Assembly (NCBI GenBank): GCA_913055735.1
Contig: CAJXKD010000001.1
Coordinates: forward strand, 806,001 to 870,000
Direction: 5' to 3'
DNA from: an uncultured Rhodospirillales bacterium
GTDB lineage: Bacteria; Pseudomonadota; Alphaproteobacteria; Rhodospirillales; UBA2165
Length of the DNA: 64,000 nt
The translations under genes were made by a program, and so were the position numbers. The notes under the pieces are model-generated. The model was not told the origin of the DNA. It saw only the letters and a list, made by a program, of their open reading frames with translations, and ran no database searches. This document shows positions 1 through 9,126 of the stretch, one piece after another (the stretch's first letter is position 1; the number at the start of each line of letters is the position of its first letter).

Positions 1-1
1 G

Positions 2-298
2 AACCCTGTCTCTCTCCGCCTGTTCGATCCGGGCATGTTGGACCCCGATTTCGTCAAGGTCGCCTGGGGCACCGAATACAGCGGCCGCACGAGCGCCCAA
101 GACCGGGCGCAGCTGAGCGAGATCATCGAGACGGTCGACCGCGAAAAGTTCATCCTCGCCCGCACCGATTCCGAGGCTGCCCTCGCCTGGGCGTTGCAGC
201 TTGGCATCCGGCGTTTCCAGGGCTTCTTCATCGACAAACTCGTCGCCAAACAGATTTCCAAGGAAGGCAATCTCGTCAGCACCGGCAAACGGCGCTAA
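2..298 (+). CDS. degenerate EAL-like domain protein, C-terminal part (cut by window start)
   Basis: Only the last 98 codons are present; the gene begins before the window. The visible part resembles the C-terminal end of an EAL-type (cyclic-di-GMP phosphodiesterase) fold. It has a strand ending in DFVKVAW where active enzymes have the LKID motif, then a helix and a FQG motif followed by FIDKLV. It aligns by eye with the C-terminus of the next gene, which has DMIKVIW, FQG and YIEDLI at the same spacing, so the two are paralogues. The next gene starts 25 bases later on the same strand, which suggests one operon. Catalytic acidic residues of EAL enzymes cannot be judged here because the N-terminal part is missing. 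Function is not known. Confidence 0.7.
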   Translation, partial: NPVSLRLFDPGMLDPDFVKVAWGTEYSGRTSAQDRAQLSEIIETVDREKFILARTDSEAALAWALQLGIRRFQGFFIDKLVAKQISKEGNLVSTGKRR

Positions 299-323
299 GC
301 GAACCGGGAGTCGAACCGAGCAC

Positions 324-1607
324 ATGGCCACACCCGCACCCCGCAAACCGACCCAAAGCCAGGAAAATCTGCTGCTGGATTACGTCCATCGGCTGGACCG
401 TCATCGCCGCGGGCGTACCGCCGTGCACATCCATCTTTCTCGGTTGAAGCCGCAAAACCGGCGCGAGAACCATGTCCAGATCGCGACCAACACTATCGAG
501 CCCATGGTGCGCGCGCAAATGGGCCAGCTGTTCATCCTCAAGAACGCCGACTTCATTTTCATCTACAAGGACGAGATTTCCGACGAGGTTGAAACCGCTA
601 TCCTGAAGCTGCGCTATCTGTTTTCGGACGATCCGCTGCTCAATGGCGACATCGACGATAAGAGCGGAAAATTCTGCACCTACTACAGCGTCGAGAAGCA
701 GTACGACACGATCCTCAAGATGGCACATGACATCGTCCACACCGCGACCGCCGAGGAGGAAGCACCGACCCACGAAGCGACGGCCAAGGAACTGCTGCCG
801 GCCCGTCAGCCGGATCGCGGCGAACCGCTGACCCCACGCATGCTGGGCAGGGTCGAGAACACCCTGCAACGTGCCGATATCTCAAATCTCGTCCGGCGCC
901 AATATGTGTGCGGCCTGGTCGGCGACGCGGCCCCGCAGCCCTTGTTCTCGGAGCTTTACATCTCCATCCGCGATCTGTGTGAAACCTTGATGCCGGGCAT
1001 CAATATCGTCGCCAACCCGTGGCTGTTCCACCATCTGACGGAAACCCTGGACCGGCGGATGCTCGCCATGCTGAGCAAATCCAACGACAACTCCATCACG
1101 GGTGAAATCAGCATCAACCTGAACGTCTCGACGCTGCTGTCGCCGGAGTTCATGCAATTCGACGACAGCGTCATCGCCTCCATGCGCGGTTCCTTTGTCG
1201 TCGAGTTGCAGAAAGTCGACATCTTCTCCGATATCAATGCCTTCCTGTTTGCCCGCGCCTTCGCCAAGGAACGCGGCTACCGCATCTGCATCGACGGCCT
1301 TACCTACGAAACGCTGCCGTTCATCAACCGCGAACGTTTGGAAGCGGATATGATCAAAGTGATCTGGCAACCGGACGTGATCAAAGAAGCGGGTCCGCAG
1401 AAATTCGCCGAGCGCATCAAGGCAGCGGGCGGCTCCAAAACCATTCTTTGTCGGTGCACGGACAAAGCAGCTATTGAATTCGGGCACGCCACCGACGTAA
1501 AAATGTTCCAAGGGCGCTACATCGAGGATCTGATCGCCGACGATATCAGACGCCGCGATATGCAAGCAGCGCGCCGACGCCATAATTTCCAGGACGCATT
1601 TAATTAA
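324..1607 (+). CDS. degenerate EAL-like domain protein
   Basis: A 427-residue soluble protein with no signal peptide or membrane segment. The start at 324 (MATPAPRK) is preferred over a TTG at 201 inside the preceding gene. The C-terminal half, roughly residues 230-410, looks like an EAL fold: a strand with NLNVSTLL, then FVVELQK, an IDGL motif where active enzymes have DDFG, MIKVIW in place of LKID, and FQGRYIEDL near the end. The EAL signature and most metal ligands are not visible, so it is probably a non-catalytic sensor or binding version. The N-terminal half (about residues 40-200) is unrecognised. Its stop overlaps the start of the ABC ATPase gene (TAATG at 1605-1609), so translation is likely coupled. 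The role is unknown; regulation of the exporter is inference. Confidence 0.75.
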   Translation: MATPAPRKPTQSQENLLLDYVHRLDRHRRGRTAVHIHLSRLKPQNRRENHVQIATNTIEPMVRAQMGQLFILKNADFIFIYKDEISDEVETAILKLRYLFSDDPLLNGDIDDKSGKFCTYYSVEKQYDTILKMAHDIVHTATAEEEAPTHEATAKELLPARQPDRGEPLTPRMLGRVENTLQRADISNLVRRQYVCGLVGDAAPQPLFSELYISIRDLCETLMPGINIVANPWLFHHLTETLDRRMLAMLSKSNDNSITGEISINLNVSTLLSPEFMQFDDSVIASMRGSFVVELQKVDIFSDINAFLFARAFAKERGYRICIDGLTYETLPFINRERLEADMIKVIWQPDVIKEAGPQKFAERIKAAGGSKTILCRCTDKAAIEFGHATDVKMFQGRYIEDLIADDIRRRDMQAARRRHNFQDAFN

Positions 1608-2383
1608 TGCGAGATTCCAACGACGCCCCGGACGCCGCCATCGACGTCCGGTCGCTTACCAAACGTTTCGACGATGTGGTGGCCGTGGATACCGTGTCTT
1701 TCTCCACCGCGAGAGGATCGGTAACGGGCCTGCTGGGCGGTAACGGCGCCGGCAAAACCACCACCATCTCCATGCTTCTGGGGTTGCTGATCCCGACCAG
1801 CGGCAGCATCACGGTCTTGGGCGTCGATATGCTCCGGCACCGCCACGACGCCTTGCCGGAGATGAATTTCTCATCGCCATACGTCGATATGCCGCACCGG
1901 CTGACCATCTACGAGAACCTCCTGGTTTACGCCAATCTCTACGGCGTGCGCCGACCGCGCGACCGTGTGCGCGCCTTGGCCGCCGATCTCGAGCTGGAGC
2001 CGTTGCTCGACCGGAATGTCGGCAATCTGTCGGCCGGACAGAAAACCCGCGCCGCGTTGGCCAAGGCGCTGATCAACGAGCCGACATTGCTGTTGCTCGA
2101 CGAACCCACGGCGTCGCTCGATCCCGATACTGCCGATTGGATACGCAGCTATCTCGACGCGTATCGCAAGGAAAGCGGCGCGTCCATCCTGCTCGCTTCG
2201 CACAACATGTCCGAGGTGGAACGTCTGTGCGACAACGTGCTGGTCATGAAAAGCGGCAAGATCGCCGACGAAGGCACACCGGCGGCCCTCCTCGACCGCT
2301 ATGGCCGCGAAACCCTGGAAGAGGTTTTCCTGGATATTGCACGCGACCGCCGCAACATCTCGGATGTGGAGGCGGCCGAATGA
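1607..2383 (+). CDS. ABC transporter ATP-binding protein (ABC-2 exporter type)
   Basis: A 258-residue ATPase subunit that powers the membrane protein encoded next. Walker A is GGNGAGKT (residues 44-51), the ABC signature is LSAGQ, and Walker B is LLLLDEPTASLDPD. A LASHNMSEVE segment carries the switch histidine. The C-terminus has the DEGTPAALLDRYGRETLEEVFLDIA arrangement of NodI/DrrA-type exporters, here described in pieces. The start overlaps the previous stop (TAATG), and the gene's own stop overlaps the permease start (ATGA at 2380-2383). The set is therefore a tightly coupled degenerate-EAL, ATPase and permease operon. The substrate cannot be read from the sequence. Confidence 0.95.
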   Translation: MRDSNDAPDAAIDVRSLTKRFDDVVAVDTVSFSTARGSVTGLLGGNGAGKTTTISMLLGLLIPTSGSITVLGVDMLRHRHDALPEMNFSSPYVDMPHRLTIYENLLVYANLYGVRRPRDRVRALAADLELEPLLDRNVGNLSAGQKTRAALAKALINEPTLLLLDEPTASLDPDTADWIRSYLDAYRKESGASILLASHNMSEVERLCDNVLVMKSGKIADEGTPAALLDRYGRETLEEVFLDIARDRRNISDVEAAE

Positions 2384-3210
2384 CCGGCGACAATCGTCCC
2401 CGCCCCAGAACCCCCTTCTTCAGCGCCCAGCGCCTGTGGGCAATGATCCTGCGCCATTGGTTTCTGTTGCGCTCGTCCTGGCCGCGCATTCTCGAACTTT
2501 GCTACTGGCCGACGTTCCAGCTTCTCCTGTGGGGGTTTATCACCACGTTTTTCCTCTCCCATTCCTCTTGGGTGGCGCAGGCCGCGGGCGTGCTCATTAG
2601 CGCCGTCCTCCTGTGGGACGTGCTGTTCCGCTCCAACCTCGGGCTTTCGTTAATGTTCCTCGAGGAAATGTGGTCGCGCAATCTAGGGCAGTTATTCATC
2701 AGTCCCCTGAAACCGGTGGAAATGATCGGTGCCCTGATGGTCATGAGCTTTCTGCGCACCGTCATCAGCGTGACGCCGGCGGCGTTTCTCGCCCTCCCCT
2801 TCTTCGGTGTCTGGGTCTTCGATCTCGGGTTCGGGCTGGTCGCGTTCTTTTTCAATTTGATGGTCATGGGCTGGGCGGTCGGCATTCTGGTGTCCGGATT
2901 GGTCATGCGCCTGGGCCTCGGCGCCGAGAGCATCGCCTGGCTGGGCATTTTTCTCGTCGCCCCGATCTCCGGTATCTACTATCCCATCGAGGTTCTGCCC
3001 GACTGGCTGGAACCTCTCGCTTGGGCCCTGCCCGCGAGCTACGTCTTCGAAGGTATGCGCGCCGTCCTGTTCGACCAGACCTTCCGGTGGGACCTGTTGG
3101 CAGGCGCTATTTTGCTCAACATCGTCTATCTGGGGATCGGTATTGGAACGTTTCTTTATCTGTTCGGCGTTGCCCGGCGACGTGGATTGCTGCTACAGCA
3201 AGGGGAGTGA
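2380..3210 (+). CDS. ABC-2 type transporter permease
   Basis: A 276-residue inner-membrane protein with about six hydrophobic segments. The ABC-2 permease pattern is clear in the C-terminal half: a long hydrophobic stretch, then APISGIYYPIEVLP, WALPASYVFEGMR, and a last membrane helix. The ATG at 2380 overlaps the TGA of the ATPase gene; an in-frame extension further upstream lies inside the ATPase gene and is unlikely to be used. It should form the channel of an exporter with the preceding ATPase. The family moves lipids, polysaccharides, drugs or Nod-factor-like molecules, and nothing here narrows the substrate. Confidence 0.92.
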   Translation: MTGDNRPRPRTPFFSAQRLWAMILRHWFLLRSSWPRILELCYWPTFQLLLWGFITTFFLSHSSWVAQAAGVLISAVLLWDVLFRSNLGLSLMFLEEMWSRNLGQLFISPLKPVEMIGALMVMSFLRTVISVTPAAFLALPFFGVWVFDLGFGLVAFFFNLMVMGWAVGILVSGLVMRLGLGAESIAWLGIFLVAPISGIYYPIEVLPDWLEPLAWALPASYVFEGMRAVLFDQTFRWDLLAGAILLNIVYLGIGIGTFLYLFGVARRRGLLLQQGE

Positions 3211-3235
3211 TGAACAACCACGGACACGTCACACC

Positions 3236-3910
3236 ATGACTTCCTTGTTCCGTTTCCCCGTCTTGGCTGCGTTGACCCTTTTGCTGACAGCGTGTGTTAC
3301 CTCACCGATCGACAAAACGGCCCGGATCGTCAACAGCGCGCAGTCCGTCGTCGAGAAGATGAAACACAACAAGGAACTGCGGGGTTTCAACGATGCCCTG
3401 AAGAATGCCCAAGGTGTGGCGGTGTTCCCGACGGTCATCAAGGGCGGTTTTTTCGTCGGCGCCGAAGCCGGGGACGGCGTCCTCCTCGCCCGCGACGCGA
3501 GCGGCACCTGGGGCTACCCCGCATTTTATACGCTCGCTGCCGGCAGCTTCGGGTTCCAGTTCGGCGGCCAGGCGGCCGAGGTGGTGCTCATCATCCGCAA
3601 CCGGAAGGCCGTCGAAGCCGTCATCAAGCATCAAGGCAAGCTCGGCGCCGACATCAGCGCGGCAGCCGGCACCAAGGGCGTCGGCTACGAGGGATCGGTC
3701 ACCACCAATCTGGGGCTCGATGTGGTGGTATATTCGAGCAATGCCGGCCTCTTCGCCGGCACCTCTTTGGAAGGCACGGCATTCATCCGGCGCAACGACT
3801 TTAATCAGGCCTACTACGGGGCCGAAGCCGCCCCGCTGGACATCGTCCTCGGCAACCAACACCAGAACGCGGCCGCCGACGGGCTGCGGGCCGCCTTATC
3901 CGTCCCCTGA
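3236..3910 (+). CDS. SYLF-domain (YSC84-like) lipoprotein
   Basis: A 224-residue predicted lipoprotein: a hydrophobic signal peptide ends in the lipobox LTAC (cysteine at about residue 20). Most of the mature protein is a SYLF/Ysc84 domain, a lipid- or phosphoinositide-binding fold in its characterised eukaryotic members. Typical pieces are GVAVFPTVIKGGFFVGAE, the GVL and TWGYPAFYTLAAGSFGFQFGGQ region, and a glycine-rich repeat ending in AGLFAGTSLEG. It starts 25 bases after the permease gene and may belong to the same transcript. A role in outer-membrane lipid handling fits both lipidation and neighbours, but is inference. Confidence 0.88.
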   Translation: MTSLFRFPVLAALTLLLTACVTSPIDKTARIVNSAQSVVEKMKHNKELRGFNDALKNAQGVAVFPTVIKGGFFVGAEAGDGVLLARDASGTWGYPAFYTLAAGSFGFQFGGQAAEVVLIIRNRKAVEAVIKHQGKLGADISAAAGTKGVGYEGSVTTNLGLDVVVYSSNAGLFAGTSLEGTAFIRRNDFNQAYYGAEAAPLDIVLGNQHQNAAADGLRAALSVP

Positions 3911-3983
3911 ACGCTGCTAGGCTTGGCTTCACTGGCTTTTTTTGGCAAACAGGGCGCCCCACTGGCCCCTCAAGATCCTAGGC

Positions 3984-5711
3984 ATGAACAAAAACACTGA
4001 CGCCGACACCGCCGTGACAGCCGAGCCTTCGGCCACCGAAAGCCGCGACTTCATTCGCGAGCAGATCGCCGGCGACCTGGCGTCCGGCGTCCATGAAGGC
4101 GTCGTCACCCGCTTTCCGCCGGAACCCAACGGCTACCTCCATATCGGCCACGCCAAATCCATCTGCCTGAACTTCGGCGTCGCACAGGAGTTCGGCGGGC
4201 GGTGCCATCTCCGGTTCGACGACACCAACCCGGTCAAGGAAGAGCAGGAGTATATCGACTCCATCCAGGAGGACGTGCGCTGGCTGGGGTTCGATTGGGG
4301 CGACAACCTTTTCTACGCGTCCGACAATTTCGAAACGCTCTACACCTGGGCCGAGCATCTGATCGAAACCGGCAATGCCTATGTCGACGATCTGTCTGCG
4401 GACGAGATCCGCGCCTATCGCGGCACGCTCACCGAACCGGGCCGCAATAGTCCCTACCGCGACCGCACCCCGGATGAGAACATGGATTTGTTCCGGCGCA
4501 TGCGGGCCGGTGAGTTCGACAACGGCGCAAAGGTCCTGCGCGCCAAAATCGATATGGCGTCGGGCAACATCAATCTGCGCGATCCGGTGATCTACCGCAT
4601 CTTGCACGCCGCCCATCCGCGGACGGGCGAGACGTGGTGTATTTACCCGACCTACGATTTCGCCCATGGCCAGACCGACGCCATCGAGCACATCACCCAT
4701 TCGCTGTGTACGCTCGAATTCGAGGATCACCGGCCGCTGTACGATTGGCTGATCGAGCATTTGCCGGTGCCGTCCCGTCCCCGCCAGTACGAATTCGCGC
4801 GCCTCAACCTCACCCATACGGTGCTGTCGAAGCGCCGCCTCATGCAACTGGTCTCCGAAAAGCGTGTGGCCGGTTGGGACGACCCCCGCATGCCGACCCT
4901 GTCAGGTTTGCGTCGGCGCGGCGTGCCACCAGGCGCGATCCGCGATTTCGTCGGCCGCCTCGGTATCGCCAAGACCAACTCAACCGTCGAGATGGCCTAT
5001 CTCGAAAGCTGCATGCGCGAGCTTCTCAACAAAACGGCGGCACGGCGCATGGCAGTATTAAGGCCCTTGAAGGTGGTGATCGAAAACTACCCCGAGGGCG
5101 ATGGTGAATTACTCGAGGCCGTCAACAACCCCGAAGACGAAAGCGCGGGGTCGCGGCAAATTCCTTTCTCGCGGGAAATCTACATCGAACAGGAAGACTT
5201 CATGGAAGACCCGCCGAAGAAGTTCTTCCGCCTGGCACCGGGCCGCGAAGTGCGGCTGCGCTACGCCTACTTCATTACCTGCACCGAGGTGATCAAGGAC
5301 GAGGCCGGAAACGTCGTCGAGCTGCGCGCGACCTACGATGCCGAAACGCGCGGCGGCGACTCGCCGGACGGCCGCAAGGTGAAAGCGACATTGCATTGGG
5401 TGTCGGCGGCCCATGCCATTCCCGCCGAGGTTCGCCTCTACGAACATCTGTTCGACGCCCCCGATCCGGGCGCCGGCAAGGACGGCGATTTCCTCGCCGA
5501 CATCAATCCCAATTCATTGGAAGTTCTAAACGACTGTTGGCTGGAACCGGCCCTTGGCGATACGTCCCTCGATGAGACGGTACAGTTCGAGCGCCTCGGC
5601 TATTTCTGCCCCGATCCCGACGGCAGCGCGGCAAAGCCCGTATTCAACCGCACCGTCGGACTGCGCGACAACTGGGCACGCCTTCAAGCAAAAGGCCAAC
5701 AAAACGGCTGA
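3984..5711 (+). CDS. glnS: glutaminyl-tRNA synthetase
   Basis: A 575-residue cytoplasmic class I aminoacyl-tRNA synthetase that charges tRNA-Gln. The HIGH motif reads HIGH at residues 53-56 after [10 protein letters not shown], and the KMSKS counterpart is VLSKR at about 280-284. The C-terminal half is the beta-barrel anticodon-binding domain ([10 protein letters not shown] and later). Length fits the family (E. coli about 554). The ATG at 3984 is preferred to an in-frame TTG at 3942, which has no better ribosome site. Possession of GlnRS means Gln-tRNA need not be made solely by the GatCAB amidotransferase route. It converges on the oxygenase-like gene, with only 8 bases between the two stops. 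Confidence 0.97.
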   Translation: MNKNTDADTAVTAEPSATESRDFIREQIAGDLASGVHEGVVTRFPPEPNGYLHIGHAKSICLNFGVAQEFGGRCHLRFDDTNPVKEEQEYIDSIQEDVRWLGFDWGDNLFYASDNFETLYTWAEHLIETGNAYVDDLSADEIRAYRGTLTEPGRNSPYRDRTPDENMDLFRRMRAGEFDNGAKVLRAKIDMASGNINLRDPVIYRILHAAHPRTGETWCIYPTYDFAHGQTDAIEHITHSLCTLEFEDHRPLYDWLIEHLPVPSRPRQYEFARLNLTHTVLSKRRLMQLVSEKRVAGWDDPRMPTLSGLRRRGVPPGAIRDFVGRLGIAKTNSTVEMAYLESCMRELLNKTAARRMAVLRPLKVVIENYPEGDGELLEAVNNPEDESAGSRQIPFSREIYIEQEDFMEDPPKKFFRLAPGREVRLRYAYFITCTEVIKDEAGNVVELRATYDAETRGGDSPDGRKVKATLHWVSAAHAIPAEVRLYEHLFDAPDPGAGKDGDFLADINPNSLEVLNDCWLEPALGDTSLDETVQFERLGYFCPDPDGSAAKPVFNRTVGLRDNWARLQAKGQQNG

Positions 5712-5727
5712 GTCTCCGTTCAGCCGT
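5704..5727. terminator. hairpin shared by the ends of two convergent genes
   Basis: An 8-base perfect inverted repeat (ACGGCTGA and TCAGCCGT, loop of 8) spans both stop codons, that of glnS and that of the minus-strand gene. There is no U-run on either side, so it may act as an mRNA 3' end stabiliser or weak bidirectional terminator rather than a classic intrinsic terminator. Confidence 0.4.
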
Positions 5728-6391
5728 CGCCTTTGGGCGCCTCGAAAATCTTGAAATCGTCGAAACGAATATTGAAAGCGACCGCGATCCGATCCTTTTC
5801 GCCGTGATAGGGCGTGACGCTGTGTCCAAGCCAGGCGGGGAACATATAGATGCGTCCGGCCTCGGGTTGGAACTTGATGCGTTGGCCGAATGGCTCGCCC
5901 GGGATGGGGATCATTTCGACCGCCGTGCGCGGATCGAGGAACTCGATTACGCCGTGCGCCATGCCGTCATCGCCTTCCATAGTCGAGCCGCCGGTATCGA
6001 CATAATAGACGCCCGACCAAGCGCAGCCCGGATGGGTATGAACCGAATTGTAGGCGCCGTAGCGGAGGACGGTCGCCCACCCCAGGAAGGTCGCCTGCCC
6101 GCCGAACTGGCCTTCTTGCAGCCCCGTCGTCACCTTTGTCAGCTCAACCATGCCGGTACGCACGAAATCCCGGATTTGGCCCACTTCCGGAAACGGCCAA
6201 TCGAAGAAATCCTCGGTGGAATGCCAGCCGTGCACGACGCTTTTGGCGACGCCTTTATCCTGCTGTTCACGCTCGAGGATGATCTCGCGCAAACGCGCGT
6301 TCACCGCCTCGGTATTGTCGAATTTTCGGCTGAAAACCGGTGTCGGCCACAGCAGCTTCACACCGTTTTCCAGATCCCTATTGAGTGACAT
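5720..6391 (-). CDS. putative 2OG-Fe(II) oxygenase (TIGR02466-like)
   Basis: A 223-residue soluble protein. The core resembles the phage/proteobacterial family of conserved proteins with a prolyl-hydroxylase-like jelly roll. A VHTHPGCAWSGVYYVD segment supplies the first iron ligand region. A later FPAWLGHSVTPY segment gives the distal histidine, followed by DRIAVAFNI with the arginine that would bind 2-oxoglutarate. The ATG at 6391 is chosen because GGGAGGATCG sits right before it; an in-frame TTG 12 bases upstream would place that ribosome site inside the gene. Substrate is unknown. It is divergent from the Rid-protein gene. Confidence 0.8.
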   Translation of the reverse strand: MSLNRDLENGVKLLWPTPVFSRKFDNTEAVNARLREIILEREQQDKGVAKSVVHGWHSTEDFFDWPFPEVGQIRDFVRTGMVELTKVTTGLQEGQFGGQATFLGWATVLRYGAYNSVHTHPGCAWSGVYYVDTGGSTMEGDDGMAHGVIEFLDPRTAVEMIPIPGEPFGQRIKFQPEAGRIYMFPAWLGHSVTPYHGEKDRIAVAFNIRFDDFKIFEAPKGDG

Positions 6392-6527
6392 CGATCCTCC
6401 CAATGGTGTCCCAACCCAATCCCACGATTAGGCATATAATGAGTGATCAGAGGAACAAGTCAAAACCCCAAAGTGGCGTGACGCGGCGAACATGAAACGC
6501 TAGAACCGTGGAACCAGGGAGGAAAAA

Positions 6528-6953
6528 ATGGCCAAAAAAATCGAACACCTACATTGGCCGGACGCGCCCGACATGTGGATGCCCTATGCCCCGGCCATCA
6601 AAGTGACCGGCGGCACGACAATACATTGCGCAGGCGTTACCGCGGCCCCCGTCTACCATCACCATCCGCATCGGCCCGAGGAATTCGACAGCATGCCCGA
6701 CGACATGGAGGGACAGGTCCGTGCGGCATTGGAGAATTTGAAGAAGGGCCTCGGCGCCGCAGGCGCCACCTTCGACGACGTTATTTCCTGTGAGCGTTTC
6801 CTCACCGACATCAACGAACAGGACGCGCTCAACAAAGTTTGGGCCGAATATTTCGGCGACGCCAAACCAGCAACGACGACAGTGCAGGTGGTCGCTCTGG
6901 CCACGGACCCGCGCTGCAAGATCGAGATCAATGCGATCGCCGTCGTTGACTGA
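6528..6953 (+). CDS. RidA/YjgF/UK114-family protein
   Basis: A 141-residue protein of the Rid family, whose best-known member deaminates reactive enamine/imine intermediates. The fold is recognised from VTGGTTIHCAGVTAAP, the EGQVRAALENLKKGLGAAGATFDDVI helix region (given in part), and the C-terminal CKIEINAIAVVD. The arginine that binds the substrate carboxylate in RidA is probably the one in DPRCKIEI. A histidine-rich loop (YHHHPHRP) is an unusual insertion for the family. The start has a strong GGGAGG site. A dehydrogenase gene follows 52 bases downstream with its own site, so the pair likely acts on the same small-molecule pathway, not known here. Confidence 0.88.
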   Translation: MAKKIEHLHWPDAPDMWMPYAPAIKVTGGTTIHCAGVTAAPVYHHHPHRPEEFDSMPDDMEGQVRAALENLKKGLGAAGATFDDVISCERFLTDINEQDALNKVWAEYFGDAKPATTTVQVVALATDPRCKIEINAIAVVD

Positions 6954-7005
6954 GGACCCGCAACTCATGACCACTAACAACACACGCAAATAGGGGGGAG
7001 CCGAA

Positions 7006-8073
7006 ATGGCCAAACCGAAGGTCCATATCTATATGCCGGTCGATGAAACCGGGAAATCCCACAAGCTGATGGAAGACGCCGGCGCCGATGTGATCGCGCC
7101 GGACGAAGGCTGGATGACCAAGGCCAACGCCTCCGAGAAGACCATCATCAAGCTCGAACCCGGCGCCGTCGCCGGCATGGGCGTCGCGGCGCTGAGCTTC
7201 CAGGTGACGCGTGAGACCATGGCCGCGTGCCCCGATCTGCGGATCATTTCCAAATACACGGTGGGCGTCGACAACGTCGATGTCGAGGCCGCTACCGAGA
7301 TGGGCATCCTGGTGACCCATTGTCCGACCGAAGCCAATTTCGGTGCCGTCGCCGAAGGCACCATGGCCTTCATTCTTACGATGCTGAAGCGGGTGCGCGA
7401 GCGCGACCGCTACGTCAAGGAGGGAGGCTGGCGGAACCCGGAACTGATCGCCACCTATTTGGGCCGCCGCCAGCTGGACCCGTATGGCGGCATCACCATC
7501 GGCATCATCGGGCTGGGCCGTATCGGCAGCCGCTTGGCCGACTTGTTGGCGCCGTGGCGGGTTCGCCTCTTGGCTTACGATCCCTATATCGACGAATCCA
7601 AGTTCGTCCACCACGACGCCCGATCGGTAGACCTCGAAACCCTGCTTCGGGAATCGGATGTAGTCACGCTCCACACCAATCTCACCGAGGAGACTCGCAA
7701 TATGATCAATGCCGAACGGCTCGCTTTGATGAAGCCGACGGCGATATTGGTGAACGCCGCACGCGGTCCCATTGTCGATATCGATGCGCTCTACGATGCG
7801 CTGGTCGGCGACAAACTTGCGGGCGCCTGCCTCGACGTGTTGCCGGAAGAACCGCCGGCGCCGCAATCGCCCATCCGGGGTCTCGGCGACAAGGTCATCC
7901 TGTCACCGCACCAGATCGCGCACACGCGCGGCGGCGGCCTGCAACCTGCCGTGCCCTGGGCAACAGATGCCGTGCTGTCAGCCTTGCGCGGCGAAGTGCC
8001 GCGTCACGTTTTCAACGAAGACGTCATTCCGCTGTGGAAGGAGCGGTTCAGCGGCAAGAATCTTCTCACCTAA
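7006..8073 (+). CDS. D-isomer-specific 2-hydroxyacid dehydrogenase
   Basis: A 355-residue NAD(P)-dependent oxidoreductase interconverting a 2-keto acid and a D-2-hydroxy acid. The Rossmann motif is GIIGLGRIGSRLADLL. The catalytic triad is visible: arginine in NAARGPIVD, glutamate in DVLPEEPP, and histidine in LSPHQIAH. The N-terminal substrate domain has the usual SKYTVGVDNVDVEAATEMGI region (quoted in part). The GGGGGAG ribosome site and 52-base spacing put it in an operon with the Rid protein. Substrate could be phosphoglycerate, glyoxylate or another keto acid; the C-terminus lacks an ACT domain, which argues against the regulated SerA type. Confidence 0.92.
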   Translation: MAKPKVHIYMPVDETGKSHKLMEDAGADVIAPDEGWMTKANASEKTIIKLEPGAVAGMGVAALSFQVTRETMAACPDLRIISKYTVGVDNVDVEAATEMGILVTHCPTEANFGAVAEGTMAFILTMLKRVRERDRYVKEGGWRNPELIATYLGRRQLDPYGGITIGIIGLGRIGSRLADLLAPWRVRLLAYDPYIDESKFVHHDARSVDLETLLRESDVVTLHTNLTEETRNMINAERLALMKPTAILVNAARGPIVDIDALYDALVGDKLAGACLDVLPEEPPAPQSPIRGLGDKVILSPHQIAHTRGGGLQPAVPWATDAVLSALRGEVPRHVFNEDVIPLWKERFSGKNLLT

Positions 8074-8090
8074 CTCATTGATTTTTATAT

Positions 8091-9110
8091 CTATTCAGCG
8101 GCGAGTTGCTGAAAATGGGGCATCACTTCGTCAGTGAACAAGCCGAGGGAGCGCGTGGATTCCTCTAAGGTCAGATCGCCGAACGCGAACCGGGTCACGA
8201 AATAGTTGATCCCGGTCGCGGCGATCTGACGTTCGATCTCTTCACGTACCGTCGCGGGGGATCCGAAAATCAGTGTGCCCGCCCCGCGGCCGCCCGACAG
8301 CGCCAATTCGTCATCGGACGGGCGCGGATCGAACTTCTTCCACAAATAAGCATAACGGTCGTACCACATACGGAAACCGCGCGTGCCGATCTCTACCGCT
8401 TCCTCGTCCGTATCGGCAACGTAGATATGCCGGGTCACTGCCACCTTGGGCAACGGCTTGGCGCCGTGAAACTTGGCCCAGAAATCACCGAACTGATTGA
8501 TCTGATCCTTGGCAACGTCGAGCGGTTTGTTGGAAACGATGTTCATGCCTTCGCGCGCGCACCACTCGACACTCGACGGGCTACCCGGGCCATACCATAA
8601 CGGCGGATGCGGTTTCTGATAGGGGCGGAGTTCCATCGGGGTGCCGCGATAGGTGAAATATTCGCCTTTGAAATTGACACTCTCATTCTGCAGCGCCTGC
8701 ATCATCACCTGATAGGCTTCACGGAAAATCTCCGGCGCCTCCAGATGGCTGATGTTGTAGTAGGCGAGTTCGTAGGGCGAGATGCCGCGCCCGACGCCAA
8801 CCTCGATCCGCCCGCGGCTGATATGATCGAGCATACAGATCTCGCTTGCCAGACGTACGGGATCGTAAAGCGGCAGGATATAGATCAGGGACGCGAAGCG
8901 TAGCGTCTTCGCGCGCTGGGTCGCCGCCGCCAGGAAAACGTTCGGTGACGGCGCCAATCCCAGGGGCGTGGCATGATGCTCGGTCAAGTGAAAGGCGTAA
9001 AAACCGGCCTGATCGTAGAGCTCGATCAGCTTGAGCCGGTCCTCGAACATATCGGCGGTGGGCTGATCGTTCTTGTCGAGGTGATCGACGACCCCGAATG
9101 TCATCTCCAT
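8091..9110 (-). CDS. LLM-class flavin-dependent oxidoreductase (luciferase-like)
   Basis: A 339-residue bacterial-luciferase-family TIM barrel, expected to use FMNH2 or F420-like reduced flavin to oxidise an organic substrate. Features are FHLTEHHATPLGLAPSP near residues 38-55, LRFASLIYILPLYDP, a DHISRGRIEVGVGRG segment, and the C-terminal FGSPATVREEIERQI. It sits 16 bases downstream of the esterase gene and likely shares its transcript. Its 3' end faces the dehydrogenase gene, leaving 17 bases between stops. Substrate is unknown. A second, longer member of this superfamily lies at 56.6-57.8 kb. Confidence 0.9.
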   Translation of the reverse strand: MEMTFGVVDHLDKNDQPTADMFEDRLKLIELYDQAGFYAFHLTEHHATPLGLAPSPNVFLAAATQRAKTLRFASLIYILPLYDPVRLASEICMLDHISRGRIEVGVGRGISPYELAYYNISHLEAPEIFREAYQVMMQALQNESVNFKGEYFTYRGTPMELRPYQKPHPPLWYGPGSPSSVEWCAREGMNIVSNKPLDVAKDQINQFGDFWAKFHGAKPLPKVAVTRHIYVADTDEEAVEIGTRGFRMWYDRYAYLWKKFDPRPSDDELALSGGRGAGTLIFGSPATVREEIERQIAATGINYFVTRFAFGDLTLEESTRSLGLFTDEVMPHFQQLAAE

Positions 9111-9126
9111 CGTAACAGCCCCGTGC

